A stretch of 64,000 bases of DNA from Marivita sp051859345 (GCF_051859345.1 NZ_JBHYFV010000001.1:124001-188000); one strand, 5' to 3'. Numbered from the stretch's first letter, positions 1 to 9,290 are shown. Notes: generated by a model from the letters alone, not told the origin. Made by a program: numbers and translations.

Positions 1-452
1 GCCTCGCCGGCCATCATCGCCGAAATGAGCCGTTCGGCAAACGGTTTGCCCGCACCCGCAACATAGGCATCCGATGTCGCCTCTATCACCTTTGCACCCG
101 CAAGCATGTTGCCCGCAACCGAGTGATCGTCGCGGATCACATGCCCGGCCCAATCCACACACTCTGCGCCCGTATGCGCCGCGAACTGGCCGTCACGGTC
201 CATCATGTGCGCCTGCCGGATCGCACGCCCTTCATCGCGCGCGACCAGATCGGCAAGCACGGCGTCAGCGCTTTCTCCCGTCCTCATCCGATCACGCCCT
301 TCGGTGCCCCACACGGGATTGCAGAAGGCCTGGCTGGCCACCGCAACCGTGTCCGAGACAAACGGAACAACCGCACCGCAGGCGAAGAACTTGCTGGCGA
401 CGATCAGGCCGATGCTGCCATCGCTGTCCTTTGCGATCAGGGAAAACGTCAT
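1..452 (-). CDS. DUF1028 family protein (3' end outside the window)
   Basis: The minus strand reads an open frame starting MTFSLIAKDSDGSIG and continuing to the window edge, so about 150 N-terminal residues are visible. The opening segment with LIVASKFFACGAVVPF, the DTVAVASQAFCNP stretch and a later HMMDRDGQFAAHTG stretch fit the DUF1028 family. I recall that family being placed in the Ntn-hydrolase clan; its activity is not established. The start overlaps the stop of the upstream gamma-glutamyltransferase-like gene as ATGA, so the two are probably translationally coupled. With the transporter upstream, a role in processing imported peptides or gamma-glutamyl compounds is a reasonable inference. 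The C-terminus cannot be assessed. Confidence 0.85.
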   Translation of the reverse strand, partial: MTFSLIAKDSDGSIGLIVASKFFACGAVVPFVSDTVAVASQAFCNPVWGTEGRDRMRTGESADAVLADLVARDEGRAIRQAHMMDRDGQFAAHTGAECVDWAGHVIRDDHSVAGNMLAGAKVIEATSDAYVAGAGKPFAERLISAMMAGE

Positions 453-2230
453 CGCCCCACCGCGTAAGCCTGCATCAGCCTTGGCGTCGCCGCCGCCCGC
501 AACATGCCATCCGGTTCCCGCAGCGCAGCCGTCAAACGGCCCACGGTCCACGGTTCGGCCACGGTAACCTTGTGCCCGCGCGCTTTCAGATCGGCGATCA
601 CATCCTCACCGACATTCGGTTCGATCATCATCTCGCCCGGCTTGACCTCGCGCGGAAAGAACGAGCCCTGGAAATGCATCGAGTGGAACAGCGGCTGATC
701 CATACATTCCTGCAAGCCCATGCCGAAATGCACAAAGCGCAGGAACCAGATCAACTGCCACTGGTCCTGCTGGTCGCCTCCGGGTGTGCCAAAGACCAAC
801 TGCATCCCGTCCTTTTCCGCCATGCTGGGTGTCAACGTTGTGCGCGGCCTGCGTTTCGGAGCAAGCGAGGTCGGCAACCCGTCTTCCAGCCAGAACATCT
901 GCGCGCGGGAGTTCAGCGGGAAGCCAAGACCGGGAATGACCGGGTTGCTTTGCAGCCAGCCGCCCGAGGGCGTGGACGCCACCATGTTGCCCCAGCGGTC
1001 GATGATATCGAGATGCACCGTATCACCGCGCTTTTCGGTGAGGTGCGACATGGTCGGTTCCTGCGCGGCGACCGCGCCCACGTTGAAATCACGTTTCGCG
1101 CGGTCGATATAGGCATCGGCCTGATGTTCGAACCCTCGCACACGTCCAGGGCGCTGCTCTATCGAGGCCTTGGCACCAATCAGCTTGCGCCGTTCGGCGT
1201 TGTACTCTTCGCTCAGCAGGGTCGCCATCGGGACTTCGCTGAAGTCAGGGTCGCCATAATAGGCCTCGCGGTCGGCATAGGAGAGATTCATTGCCTCGAT
1301 CACATGATGCACAAATTCGGCCCCGTTCGGGTCCATCGCGCCAAGGTCAAACCCTTTGAGGATCGCCAGCGCCTGCAACAGCACCGGCCCCTGCGACCAG
1401 GCCTGGGTCTTGTGTACGGTCCAGCCATGGTAATCGTACGACAGCGGTTCTTCATAGGTGGCGCGCCAGTCGGCCATGTCCGACGGAGCCAGAACAGCGG
1501 AATGCTTGGCGTCCGACACATCCATCACATGCGCGTCCTTGAGGTAGTCAAAGATCGCTTCCGCCACAAAGCCTTCGCGCCATTCCCTGCGGGCGGCGTC
1601 AATCTGCGCTTCGCGGGTATCTCCTTCAGATGAGGCCAACCGGTCATAGGTTGTCGCCATGTCTGGGTTCTTGAACAACGCATTCGGTTCCGGTGCCTTG
1701 CCTCCCGGTGTCCAGACCGCCGCAGAGGTTGGCCATTCTTCGGCAAAGAACTCCGACAGCCCGGCAATGGTGTTGGCCACGCGGGGAAGCATGGGGTGTC
1801 CGTCACGCGCGTAGTCGATGGCGGGTTGCATCACCTCGCGAAGTGTCATCGTTCCGTGATCGCGCAGCATCAGCATCCACCCGTCGAATGCGCCCGGCAC
1901 CACGGTCGCCAACAGGCCCGATCCGGGGATCAGGGTCAGACCCTGTTCGGTATAATGGTCAATCGTCGCGGCCTCGGGCGCGACACCTTGGGCGCACAGG
2001 ACTTCGACCTTGCCGGACTGCGCCGAATAGAAGATCGCTGGCATGTCCCCGGCAGGACCGTTCAGATGTGGTTCAACCACCTGAAGGGTCAGCGCGGTCG
2101 CCACCGCCGCGTCAAACGCATTGCCGCCCTTTTCAAGAATGCTCATCCCCACGCTTGATGCGATCCAATGGGTCGAGGTCGCGACACCAAAGGTGCCTCG
2201 GATTTCGGGACGGGTGGTAAAGTCGGACAT
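449..2230 (-). CDS. gamma-glutamyltransferase family Ntn hydrolase
   Basis: A 593-aa protein of the gamma-glutamyltranspeptidase/cephalosporin acylase family. These proenzymes cleave themselves before a threonine that becomes the N-terminal nucleophile of the small subunit. That threonine is most likely Thr404, in RGDTVHLDIIDRWGN, followed by the expected STPSGG loop. The N-terminal GGNAFDAAVA segment (about residues 35-44) is the usual family start. No signal peptide is visible, so the enzyme is probably cytosolic, unlike classical periplasmic GGT. It would then act on substrates after import by the transporter encoded immediately upstream. It is the sixth gene of the operon and overlaps the DUF1028 gene. 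The exact substrate (glutathione, gamma-glutamyl peptide or another amide) cannot be read from sequence. Confidence 0.88.
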   Translation of the reverse strand: MSDFTTRPEIRGTFGVATSTHWIASSVGMSILEKGGNAFDAAVATALTLQVVEPHLNGPAGDMPAIFYSAQSGKVEVLCAQGVAPEAATIDHYTEQGLTLIPGSGLLATVVPGAFDGWMLMLRDHGTMTLREVMQPAIDYARDGHPMLPRVANTIAGLSEFFAEEWPTSAAVWTPGGKAPEPNALFKNPDMATTYDRLASSEGDTREAQIDAARREWREGFVAEAIFDYLKDAHVMDVSDAKHSAVLAPSDMADWRATYEEPLSYDYHGWTVHKTQAWSQGPVLLQALAILKGFDLGAMDPNGAEFVHHVIEAMNLSYADREAYYGDPDFSEVPMATLLSEEYNAERRKLIGAKASIEQRPGRVRGFEHQADAYIDRAKRDFNVGAVAAQEPTMSHLTEKRGDTVHLDIIDRWGNMVASTPSGGWLQSNPVIPGLGFPLNSRAQMFWLEDGLPTSLAPKRRPRTTLTPSMAEKDGMQLVFGTPGGDQQDQWQLIWFLRFVHFGMGLQECMDQPLFHSMHFQGSFFPREVKPGEMMIEPNVGEDVIADLKARGHKVTVAEPWTVGRLTAALREPDGMLRAAATPRLMQAYAVGR

Positions 2231-2242
2231 GGTTACTCCAGA

Positions 2243-3130
2243 TCAGTGTTCGCGCGGGTCAAGCGCATCGCGCAACCCGTCGCCCAGAAGGTTGAATCCC
2301 AGCACCACAAAGAAGATCGAAATTCCGGGCCACAGGGCCATCCAGGGGGCTTGGTTGAGGAAATTCTTGGCGGTGTTCAGCATCGACCCCCAGCTTGGCG
2401 CGGGCGGTTGCTGGCCAAGGCCAAGGAACGACAGCGACGCCTCGGCAATGATGGCGGTCGCAATGGTCAAGGTCGCCTGCACAAGGATCGGCGGCAACAC
2501 GTTGGGCAGGATATAGCGGCTTAGAATTCTGGGGGTCGGCAAACCAATGGCGCGGGCGCTGTCGACGTAATCCTCGGATTTGACGTTAATCACCTGCCCT
2601 CGGGTGAGGCGGATGAAGATCGGCGTGGCCGAGATCCCGATGGCGATCATCGCGTTGGTCAGCGAGGGGCCAAGAAACGCCGCCAGCGCGATGGCGAGGA
2701 TCAGGAAGGGCGCAGCCAGAAGCGCTTCGGTGCAGCGCGAGATCACCGCGTCCGTCCAGCCGCCGAAATACCCCGCGACGATGCCCAAAGGCACCCCCAA
2801 GAGCACCGCGATGCCAACCGATACGACTCCGGCCAGCAAAGATGCCTGCGCGCCCCAGATCATTCGGGACATCACATCGCGGCCAATCTCGTCCGTGCCC
2901 ATCCAGTGATCCCAACTGGGCGCTTTGCGCACCGCGCCCCAGTCTGTGGCCGACGGATCCGGGATCGGCAGGATCGGCGCGGCAAGCGCGATGAGGACAA
3001 AGAACGTGACAAGAAGGCCACCCAGGAGCGCGCTCTTGTGGGTGCGGAATTTCTTCCAGACGCGGTTTTCGGGCTTGGCAGTCAGAACCGGATCGGCGGC
3101 GAGGGGTGTATTGGTTGTGGCATCTGTCAT
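2243..3130 (-). CDS. peptide/nickel-type ABC transporter permease, DppC-like
   Basis: A 295-aa inner-membrane permease of the DppC/OppC/GsiD type. It has an N-terminal cytoplasmic extension of about 30 residues, a first membrane segment (ALLGGLLVTFFVLIALAA) and a periplasmic DPSATDW..GTDEIGRDVMSRMIWG region typical of the C-type subunit. Further membrane helices surround the EAA-type loop (DSARAIGLPTPRIL..ILPN). It pairs with the B-type permease just upstream, whose stop lies next to this start, and precedes the GGT-like gene by 12 bases. Substrate is probably a short peptide or gamma-glutamyl peptide, inferred from the hydrolase neighbours. Confidence 0.92.
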   Translation of the reverse strand: MTDATTNTPLAADPVLTAKPENRVWKKFRTHKSALLGGLLVTFFVLIALAAPILPIPDPSATDWGAVRKAPSWDHWMGTDEIGRDVMSRMIWGAQASLLAGVVSVGIAVLLGVPLGIVAGYFGGWTDAVISRCTEALLAAPFLILAIALAAFLGPSLTNAMIAIGISATPIFIRLTRGQVINVKSEDYVDSARAIGLPTPRILSRYILPNVLPPILVQATLTIATAIIAEASLSFLGLGQQPPAPSWGSMLNTAKNFLNQAPWMALWPGISIFFVVLGFNLLGDGLRDALDPREH

Positions 3131-3131
3131 G

Positions 3132-4076
3132 TCACTGCCCCCTCAGCCGCGGATTGAGAACGTAATACATCGCATCGGCAAACAGGTTCATGAAGATGAA
3201 GCCCACCGCCGTGACCAGCACGATCCCCTGCACCACCGCGTAATCCCGGTTGAAGACGGCATCGACAACCAGTTTGCCGAAACCCGGTATGGTGAAGATC
3301 TGTTCCGTCAGAACCGCCCCCGCGACCAGTTCCCCGAAAAGCAGCGCTGTCAGCGTGACAATCGGCGTCAGCGCGTTGCGCAGCGCATGTTTCAGGATCA
3401 CCACGCGCTCGGCCAATCCTTTGGCGCGGGCGGTTCGGACGTAATCGGCGCTCAGCACGCTGAGCATGGAAGAGCGGGTGTGCCGCATCAGAGTGGCGGC
3501 CAGTGCCGTGCCAAGCACGAAGGAGGGCATGAGCATGGTCTTGATGGATTGTCCAAAATCCTCGGACAGCGGCACATATCCAGAGGCGGGCAACAATTGC
3601 CATTTCACCGACACCAGCAGGATCAGCATGATCCCAAGCCAGAAATTGGGAATGGACAGCCCTGACAGCGCAACCACATTGGCAATGTAATCCGTCGCTG
3701 TGCCTTTCTTGACGGCCGACAGGATGCCCGCCGGAATGCCGATCACCAACGCAAAGATCATCGACATGACGGCAAGCTGAATGGTCACAGGCAGCTTTTG
3801 CGCCATCAGTTCAGTGACCGGTTGGTTGGTGCGCAGGGAAATCCCCAGATCCCCCTGAAGGGCGTTTCCGATCCAGGCCAGATACTGCCTCCAGATCGGA
3901 TCGTTCAGGCGGTATTTCTCGCGCAGGAATTCCAGCACTTGCGGATCACGCTCTTCCCCGGCGAGCACGAGCAACGGATCGCCCGGCAGCAGTTTTTGCA
4001 GCAGGAACACGAAGATCGAGATGAGGATGATGGTCGGTATCACGATGACGATACGTCGCAACAAAAACGCCAGCAT
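3132..4076 (-). CDS. peptide/nickel-type ABC transporter permease, DppB-like
   Basis: A B-type permease of about 314 aa. I chose MLAFLLRRIVIVIPT as the start because family members begin with this helix; an in-frame ATG six codons upstream (4094) is possible. Family hallmarks include the GDPLLVLAGEERDP segment after helix 1, the GDLGISLRTNQPV periplasmic motif, and the EAA loop around YVRTARAKGLAERVVILKHALRNAL. The gene lies between the binding protein (about 60 bases upstream) and the DppC-like permease, the usual operon order. Confidence 0.92.
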   Translation of the reverse strand: MLAFLLRRIVIVIPTIILISIFVFLLQKLLPGDPLLVLAGEERDPQVLEFLREKYRLNDPIWRQYLAWIGNALQGDLGISLRTNQPVTELMAQKLPVTIQLAVMSMIFALVIGIPAGILSAVKKGTATDYIANVVALSGLSIPNFWLGIMLILLVSVKWQLLPASGYVPLSEDFGQSIKTMLMPSFVLGTALAATLMRHTRSSMLSVLSADYVRTARAKGLAERVVILKHALRNALTPIVTLTALLFGELVAGAVLTEQIFTIPGFGKLVVDAVFNRDYAVVQGIVLVTAVGFIFMNLFADAMYYVLNPRLRGQ

Positions 4077-4136
4077 GTCAGGCCCCTTGGACAAAGCGCC
4101 CGCGCCATCCGGATGGAAGGCGCGGGCACGGAAAGT

Positions 4137-5657
4137 TTACTCTTCCCAGGTCACGCCTTCCAGACGGATCATCCCGTCGGGATAAGGGGTGAACCCTTTG
4201 AGGCTGGCATTGTGCGCCCAGATCCAGGTCTGGTGGTACAGGAACAGGCGCGGCAGTTCGTCGAGCATGATCACCATTGCTTCGTTGTAAAGCGCCCTGC
4301 GCTCTTCGGTGGTGGCGGCCACACGGGCGGCGTTCATCAACTCATCGACTTTCGGATCCGAAAACTTGGAATCGTTGATCCCGCCATCGGTGGTCACGAA
4401 CTGGTGGTTGTTGCCATCCGGATCGACGCGACCTGACCAGCCCACCTGGCTTGCGACATAGTCGCCCGCCGACTGATCGGCCAACTGGGTCGCGAATTCC
4501 TTGGCGACGATCGAAATCCGTATCCCGGCCTCGGCGGCCATCGACTGGATCACCTGCATCATCTGGAGCGGCACCGTCGTGTTGGGCGCCTGCACCTCAA
4601 GGTCGATGCCATCAGGATAACCAGCTTCGGCCAAGAGCGCCTTAGCAGCTTCGACATCCCGCGCTGGCACGGGGAAGTCCTTGTTGTACCAGGGAGACGT
4701 CGATGGGAACGGCTGGTTCCCCGGAGCAAAGGCGCCTTCGAACACCACCTGGTTGATCGCGTTGCGGTCGATGGCAAGGCTTAGCGCCTGCCGCAGACGT
4801 TTGTCATTGCCCCAGGGGTTGTCGCCTTTTTCGCCGTTGTTGATGTTAAAGGTAATGCCCTGATAGCCCAGCGACACAGCGCTGTTGACGACGATGTCCG
4901 GGTCTTGCTCGGCCTGCGCCAGATCGGTCGCGGCCAGCCGTTCGAGCATGTCGATATCGCCCGATTGCAGGTTCGCCAGACGCACAGTTGTGTCGGGGAT
5001 CGGGAGGAACGTCACGCTGTCGAAATGGATCGCATCGGCGTTCCAGTAATCGTCGAACCGGCTCAGCACGATCTTGTCCTGTGCAACACGTTCGGTAAAG
5101 GTGAACGGACCCGAGCAGACCGGGTTCAGACCGAAATCCGCGCCTGCTTCGGCAGCGGCTGTCGGGGACACCATCATGCCCGCGCGGTCAGCCAACTGGG
5201 CCATCAGCGTGGCATCCGGCCCGGCAAGGTTAAGCACGATCTCGTATTCACCGGTCACTTCGGTCGAAGTGATCGACTGCACCTCGGATTTGCGGCGTGA
5301 CTCGTCAAGCGTCTGCGACCGTTCGATATTCGCGGCAACCGCTTCGGCGTTGAACGGCGTGCCATCGTGGAAGACAACGCCTTCGCGCAATTGCATGGTA
5401 ATCGCGGTGCCATCGTCGGACGTTGTCCAGGATGTCGCCAGCTGCGGGATGATTTCAAGGTCTGGCGTAATATCCACCAGCTTGTCGCACAGCGACGTAT
5501 AGACGATCCGGCCCACAAACGTGCGCGACTGATCCGGGTCAAGCACGTCCGCGTCCGATTGCAGCGCGATGCGCAGGTCTTTTGCAACAACCGGGCTGGC
5601 GGTCAGCGCGGTGGCGCCCAGCAGCGCGGTGATCAGGGCAGTCTTGAGATGTGACAT
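4137..5657 (-). CDS. extracellular solute-binding protein family 5 (peptide-binding)
   Basis: A 506-aa periplasmic binding protein of the DppA/OppA/GsiB family. An N-terminal Sec signal peptide (MSHLKTALITALLGATALTA, cleavage near ASPVVA-KD) is followed by the family start LRIALQSDADVLDPDQ and the conserved YTSLCDKLVDITPDLEIIP and LREGVVFHDGTPF motifs. It lies three bases after the ATPase gene and upstream of both permeases, so expression is operonic. It captures the substrate and delivers it to the two permeases. The ligand is not predictable from sequence; two Ntn-hydrolase-family genes downstream point to peptides or gamma-glutamyl compounds. Confidence 0.93.
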   Translation of the reverse strand: MSHLKTALITALLGATALTASPVVAKDLRIALQSDADVLDPDQSRTFVGRIVYTSLCDKLVDITPDLEIIPQLATSWTTSDDGTAITMQLREGVVFHDGTPFNAEAVAANIERSQTLDESRRKSEVQSITSTEVTGEYEIVLNLAGPDATLMAQLADRAGMMVSPTAAAEAGADFGLNPVCSGPFTFTERVAQDKIVLSRFDDYWNADAIHFDSVTFLPIPDTTVRLANLQSGDIDMLERLAATDLAQAEQDPDIVVNSAVSLGYQGITFNINNGEKGDNPWGNDKRLRQALSLAIDRNAINQVVFEGAFAPGNQPFPSTSPWYNKDFPVPARDVEAAKALLAEAGYPDGIDLEVQAPNTTVPLQMMQVIQSMAAEAGIRISIVAKEFATQLADQSAGDYVASQVGWSGRVDPDGNNHQFVTTDGGINDSKFSDPKVDELMNAARVAATTEERRALYNEAMVIMLDELPRLFLYHQTWIWAHNASLKGFTPYPDGMIRLEGVTWEE

Positions 5658-5660
5658 ATG

Positions 5661-6779
5661 TCAGGTCCTCTCTGTCGGTTGGATGGTGTTATTGGTCTTG
5701 TGGGTGACGGTTCCGCCCTCTGTCGCAGCGCGATAAAGGGCGAACCGGGCTTCTGCGGCCTCGGATTTATGGTCGGGTGCGGAGGATGGTGCCTCTGCCG
5801 CAATGTCCTGCCAGAAATGGCAGGCGACGTGGTGCTCCTCCGTTTGGCCCGCTTCAAGAAGCGGAGTCTCGGTCTTGCATCGCGGCTGTGCATGGGGGCA
5901 TCGCGTGTGGAACCGGCACCCCGGCGGCGGGGCAGACGGGCTTGGCATTTCGCCCAGCACGGTCGCCTTGTGACCTTCGGATGTACCGCTCATCCTGGGG
6001 ATCGAGGCAAGCAACGCCTGCGTATAAGGATGGCGCGGATGGGCATACACCTCTTCGGTTGTTCCGCTTTCCACAATCCGTCCCAGATACATCACCGCCA
6101 CGCGGTCACTCATGTGGCGGATCACCCCCAGATCATGCGCGATGATGACAAGGGTCAGGCCCAGATCGCGGGACAGATCGCCCAACAGGTTGATCACCTG
6201 CGCCTGCACGGACACATCCAGCGCAGAGACAGGTTCGTCCCCGATGATCAGCTTGGGCCCCGATGCCAGCGCCCGCGCGATGCCGATGCGTTGGCGCTGT
6301 CCACCGCTGAATTCATGCGGATAGCGGCCCGCATGTTCGGCACGCAGACCGACCTGGCGCAACAGGTCAGACACCTTGTCGCGCCGCTCTTGCGCGCTCA
6401 ACTCAGGCGCATGCACCTCAAGCGGTTCGCCCACCAGTTTGCCAACGGTCATACGCGGATTAAGCGATGAGAACGGATCCTGAAAGATGAACTGCATTTC
6501 GCCGCGCAGCGCTTTCAGCGCCGCACCCTTGGCCGCGCCAATCTCGTGCCCGTCGAACAGGACCGTACCGGCCGTCGGCGTCAAAAGTCGCATCAGCAAA
6601 CGTGCAAGTGTGGACTTTCCACAGCCGCTTTCGCCGACAATGGCAAAGGTTTCGCCACGACGCACCTGAAGTGACACGCCATCCACCGCCTGAACCACCG
6701 GAGAAGGTGACAACCAGTTTCCGCCGTCGCCGAAATGCTTGACCAGGTCCGTCGCCTCGAGGATGACATCGCGCGTCAT
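5661..6779 (-). CDS. peptide ABC transporter ATP-binding protein, DppF-like
   Basis: A 372-aa ATPase with Walker A GESGCGKSTLARLL, a Q-loop in IFQDPFSSLNPRM, signature FSGGQRQRIGIARAL and Walker B LIIGDEPVSALD. The C-terminal oligopeptide-type extension carries the Cys-containing RCPHAQPRC segment seen in transporters of this class. The start overlaps the stop of the partner ATPase by four bases (ATGA). A tail of roughly 50 residues beyond that domain is unusually long and polar. It forms the ATPase heterodimer with the next protein. Confidence 0.93.
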   Translation of the reverse strand: MTRDVILEATDLVKHFGDGGNWLSPSPVVQAVDGVSLQVRRGETFAIVGESGCGKSTLARLLMRLLTPTAGTVLFDGHEIGAAKGAALKALRGEMQFIFQDPFSSLNPRMTVGKLVGEPLEVHAPELSAQERRDKVSDLLRQVGLRAEHAGRYPHEFSGGQRQRIGIARALASGPKLIIGDEPVSALDVSVQAQVINLLGDLSRDLGLTLVIIAHDLGVIRHMSDRVAVMYLGRIVESGTTEEVYAHPRHPYTQALLASIPRMSGTSEGHKATVLGEMPSPSAPPPGCRFHTRCPHAQPRCKTETPLLEAGQTEEHHVACHFWQDIAAEAPSSAPDHKSEAAEARFALYRAATEGGTVTHKTNNTIQPTERT

Positions 6780-7804
6780 GCGGACACCGCCACTTTGTCT
6801 TCCAACGGCGCATAATGGCAGGCGACGTCATGTCCATCTGCCACCTTGGTCAACGCGGGCCGCGTTGCACAGCTTTGCGTGGCAAAGGCACAGCGGGTCC
6901 GGAACCTGCATCCTTCGGGCATATTGGCAATGCTCGGAACCGTCCCCGGCACAATGGCCAGCCTGCCGCCCGGCTTGTCCAATCGCGGCATCGCGCTCAT
7001 CAAGCCGATTGTGTAGGGATGTTGCGGGTTGTTGAAGACCTCTGCCACGGGCCCCTGTTCGACCACCTGCCCGCCATACATGACCGCAACGCTGTCGCCG
7101 ATTTCGGCCACCACACCCAGATCGTGGGTGATCATGATGGTGCCCATGCCAGTATCGTCCCGAAGCCCCCGGATCAGATCAAGGATTTGCGCCTGGATCG
7201 TCACATCCAGCGCCGTCGTGGGTTCATCTGCGATCAGGATCTGCGGATCATTTGCCAGCGCCATGGCAATCATGACGCGCTGGCGCATACCACCGGACAA
7301 TTGGTACGGGTACTCGTGCAACCGCTGCGCAGGATTGGCGATACCCACACGCGTCAGCATCTCTTCCGCGCGGGCCAGCGCATCGACCCGACGCCCGCCG
7401 CGATGTCTTAGAACGGCCTCGCCAATCTGATCCCCGATCCGGAATGCCGGATTCAGCGATGTCATCGGTTCCTGGAAGATCATCGCGATCGTGTTGCCAC
7501 GCATCGCACTTGGCAGCGCCTCTTTGGACAGATCGAAATGTTCTGCATCAATCGTCAGTTTTCCTGAGGAAATTCGTGCAGAGTCTTCCGGCAACAACCC
7601 CATCAGCGCCATTGCGGTCACGCTTTTTCCACACCCGGATTCGCCGACCACACAAAGAACTTCACCACGCCGAACGGTTAGCGAAACAGCATCGACAACA
7701 TCGTTGGTCTGACCGCGAAACCGCAGTGCAAGATCCTGCAACTGCAACAGCGGTGCGGATCCGGATTGTTCCGGCTTGGAAATATCAACGCCGTCAAAGT
7801 TCAC
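6776..7804 (-). CDS. peptide ABC transporter ATP-binding protein, DppD-like
   Basis: A 342-aa ATPase and first gene of the seven-gene operon. It shows Walker A GESGCGKSVTAMALMGLL, Q-loop MIFQEPMTSLNPAF, signature QLSGGMRQRVMIAMAL and Walker B ILIADEPTTALD. The C-terminal oligopeptide domain includes EGCRFRTRCAFATQSC. It overlaps the DppF-like gene. Any promoter must lie in the roughly 190 bases between this start and the tRNA gene; I see no convincing operator there. Confidence 0.93.
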   Translation of the reverse strand: MNFDGVDISKPEQSGSAPLLQLQDLALRFRGQTNDVVDAVSLTVRRGEVLCVVGESGCGKSVTAMALMGLLPEDSARISSGKLTIDAEHFDLSKEALPSAMRGNTIAMIFQEPMTSLNPAFRIGDQIGEAVLRHRGGRRVDALARAEEMLTRVGIANPAQRLHEYPYQLSGGMRQRVMIAMALANDPQILIADEPTTALDVTIQAQILDLIRGLRDDTGMGTIMITHDLGVVAEIGDSVAVMYGGQVVEQGPVAEVFNNPQHPYTIGLMSAMPRLDKPGGRLAIVPGTVPSIANMPEGCRFRTRCAFATQSCATRPALTKVADGHDVACHYAPLEDKVAVSA

Positions 7805-7994
7805 TCAATGCGATCTCCGGTTCGAAGGTTCGCGGCGAAGCGAACCAATTCCACAATGGTACACAATGCGCGTCAGACCGACCCTGTCAACCCTTGACCC
7901 CGGTTTCCGACATCTCCCAAAAACGCTGCACATAAATTGGGCACCAACCAGCGCTGCCTCAAACCATGTGAATGAATGTGGACTATTCGGAATT
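7805..7994. other. intergenic region upstream of the peptide-transport operon
   Basis: About 190 bases between the first gene of the minus-strand operon and the 3' end of tRNA-Leu. No coding frame with convincing codon use, no long inverted repeat and no recognisable riboswitch were seen. It must hold the operon promoter, but no good -35/-10 pair stands out. Confidence 0.5.
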
Positions 7995-8080
7995 TGGTGC
8001 GGGCGGTGGGACTCGAACCCACACGGCGCTGAGGCCTTCGGATTTTAAGTCCGATATGTCTACCATTCCATCACGCCCGC
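7995..8080 (-). tRNA. tRNA-Leu (anticodon UAA)
   Basis: The minus strand gives an 86-base class II tRNA including the encoded CCA. Acceptor arms GCGGGCG (complement of 8074-8080) and CGCCCGC (complement of 7999-8005) pair fully, followed by discriminator A and CCA at 7995-7998. The anticodon loop ACTTAAAAT places UAA as anticodon. The T arm contains GGTTCGAGTCC and a long variable arm precedes it, as expected for leucine. It reads UUA and, by wobble, UUG codons. Confidence 0.95.
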
Positions 8081-8176
8081 GTGGCGATACTCCTAGCGGG
8101 GCCCTTGGGCGAAAACAATGGGATGCGTGCGCGATTGCACCACCCGGAACGTAAAATCGCGAAACGTGCAGAGCGT

Positions 8177-8722
8177 CTAGAGCTTTTCGCCGTCAGGTTC
8201 CTTGATCAGGAAACGCTCACCCAACCATGGGTTCAGGGCGACGGCCTCGCGCAGCACGGATTGGGCTTCGTCCTCACGGCCAAGCTTAATCAAGGTCAGG
8301 GCCTTGCCCGTCAGCGCCCCTGTGTGCCGAGGAGCAAGGTCAATGGCCTGATCAATATCCGGCAAGACTGCTTCGAAGTCACCGGTCAGAAAACTGACAA
8401 AGGCCCTTTGATTGTAGCCTTCGGCATAGAACGGACAGTACGACACCAAGGCATTCAGACGCTTCTTCGCCCTGAGGTAATCGCCGATCCGCATGGCCCT
8501 CAACGCCTCATCAAGTATCATCTGGGACGGCTCGTCCGGTGCCTCGAGCCACAACTCCCACATCTGGTTGGAAAAGATCCGCGCAATCATCTCGTTTGGT
8601 GCGCGCTGCACCTCGGAATAGAGTCCATCCAGTGCCGCAGAATGATCCGGGGCAACAGGACAGCCATCCGCCGCAGCCCCTTGGGCGGCAACAAGCGCAA
8701 AAACCGAAACCAGGTATTTCAT
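8177..8722 (-). CDS. exported TPR-repeat protein, function unknown
   Basis: A protein of about 181 aa starting MKYLVSVFALVAAQGAAADG, a clear Sec signal peptide; an ATG five codons upstream (8737) is less likely. The mature part holds two to three tetratricopeptide-like helical pairs, best seen in RAKKRLNALVSYCPFYAEGY, FEAVLPDIDQAIDLAPRH and EDEAQSVLREAVALNPWLGE, which have the TPR spacing of small and aromatic residues. Two cysteines in the mature part could form a disulfide. It probably acts as a periplasmic scaffold; no partner is implied by neighbours. Confidence 0.75.
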   Translation of the reverse strand: MKYLVSVFALVAAQGAAADGCPVAPDHSAALDGLYSEVQRAPNEMIARIFSNQMWELWLEAPDEPSQMILDEALRAMRIGDYLRAKKRLNALVSYCPFYAEGYNQRAFVSFLTGDFEAVLPDIDQAIDLAPRHTGALTGKALTLIKLGREDEAQSVLREAVALNPWLGERFLIKEPDGEKL

Positions 8723-8753
8723 CCCGACATTAGGCAATGACGACCCACGCCGG

Positions 8754-9224
8754 TCAAGTCACGTTCCCGAAAGTCTCTTCCTTGACGGCCTGCATCGCCA
8801 CATATGTCGATGTCGCCGCCACATGCGGGAGGGTCGATATCTTTTCGGCGAGCACCTTGCGATAACTGCGCATATTCGCGGTGCGCACCTTGAGCAAATA
8901 ATCGAAATTTCCGGCGATCAAATGCGCCTGTTCGATTTCGGGGATCTTGGCCACAGCCTCGTTGAAGGCCGCCAATGCCAATTCACGCGTTTGGGTCATC
9001 TTCACTTCGACAAAAGCGATGTGATCCAAACCCAGGCGGATTGGGTCCAGCAGGGCCCGATACCCTTGAATAGCGCCAACTTCTTCCAGCCGTCGCAAAC
9101 GCGCCTGCGTCGGCGATTTCGACAAGCCGATCCGACGAGACAATTCGGTAATCGACACGCGCCCGTCCCGCGCCATTTCCTGAAGGATCGCCCGGTCGAA
9201 TCTATCGAGATCAGATATGTCCAA
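8754..9224 (-). CDS. putR: Lrp/AsnC family regulator, probable proline utilisation regulator PutR
   Basis: A 156-aa Lrp/AsnC protein. The N-terminal winged HTH spans about residues 5-60 (LDRFDRAILQEMARDGRVSITELSRRIGLSKSPTQARLRRLE) and an AsnC_trans_reg/RAM ligand-binding domain follows (residues 70-150). It is divergent from putA across a 111-base gap. In alphaproteobacteria whose PutA lacks a DNA-binding domain, a divergent Lrp-type PutR activates putA in response to proline; that established arrangement matches here. The perfect dyad at 9291-9304 is a candidate operator. Confidence 0.85.
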   Translation of the reverse strand: MDISDLDRFDRAILQEMARDGRVSITELSRRIGLSKSPTQARLRRLEEVGAIQGYRALLDPIRLGLDHIAFVEVKMTQTRELALAAFNEAVAKIPEIEQAHLIAGNFDYLLKVRTANMRSYRKVLAEKISTLPHVAATSTYVAMQAVKEETFGNVT

Positions 9225-9290
9225 ATCGCCCGCCTTTCACTCCAAGATCAGTGTATTTGCCCCGTGAAATCCCGATAATCCGGCACTTGG

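Noticed and set aside
74..1633. Plus-strand frame of 519 codons at the window start
   Set aside because: It lies antisense to the DUF1028 and gamma-glutamyltransferase-like genes, both of which have clear motifs, and is itself His/Arg-rich without a domain.
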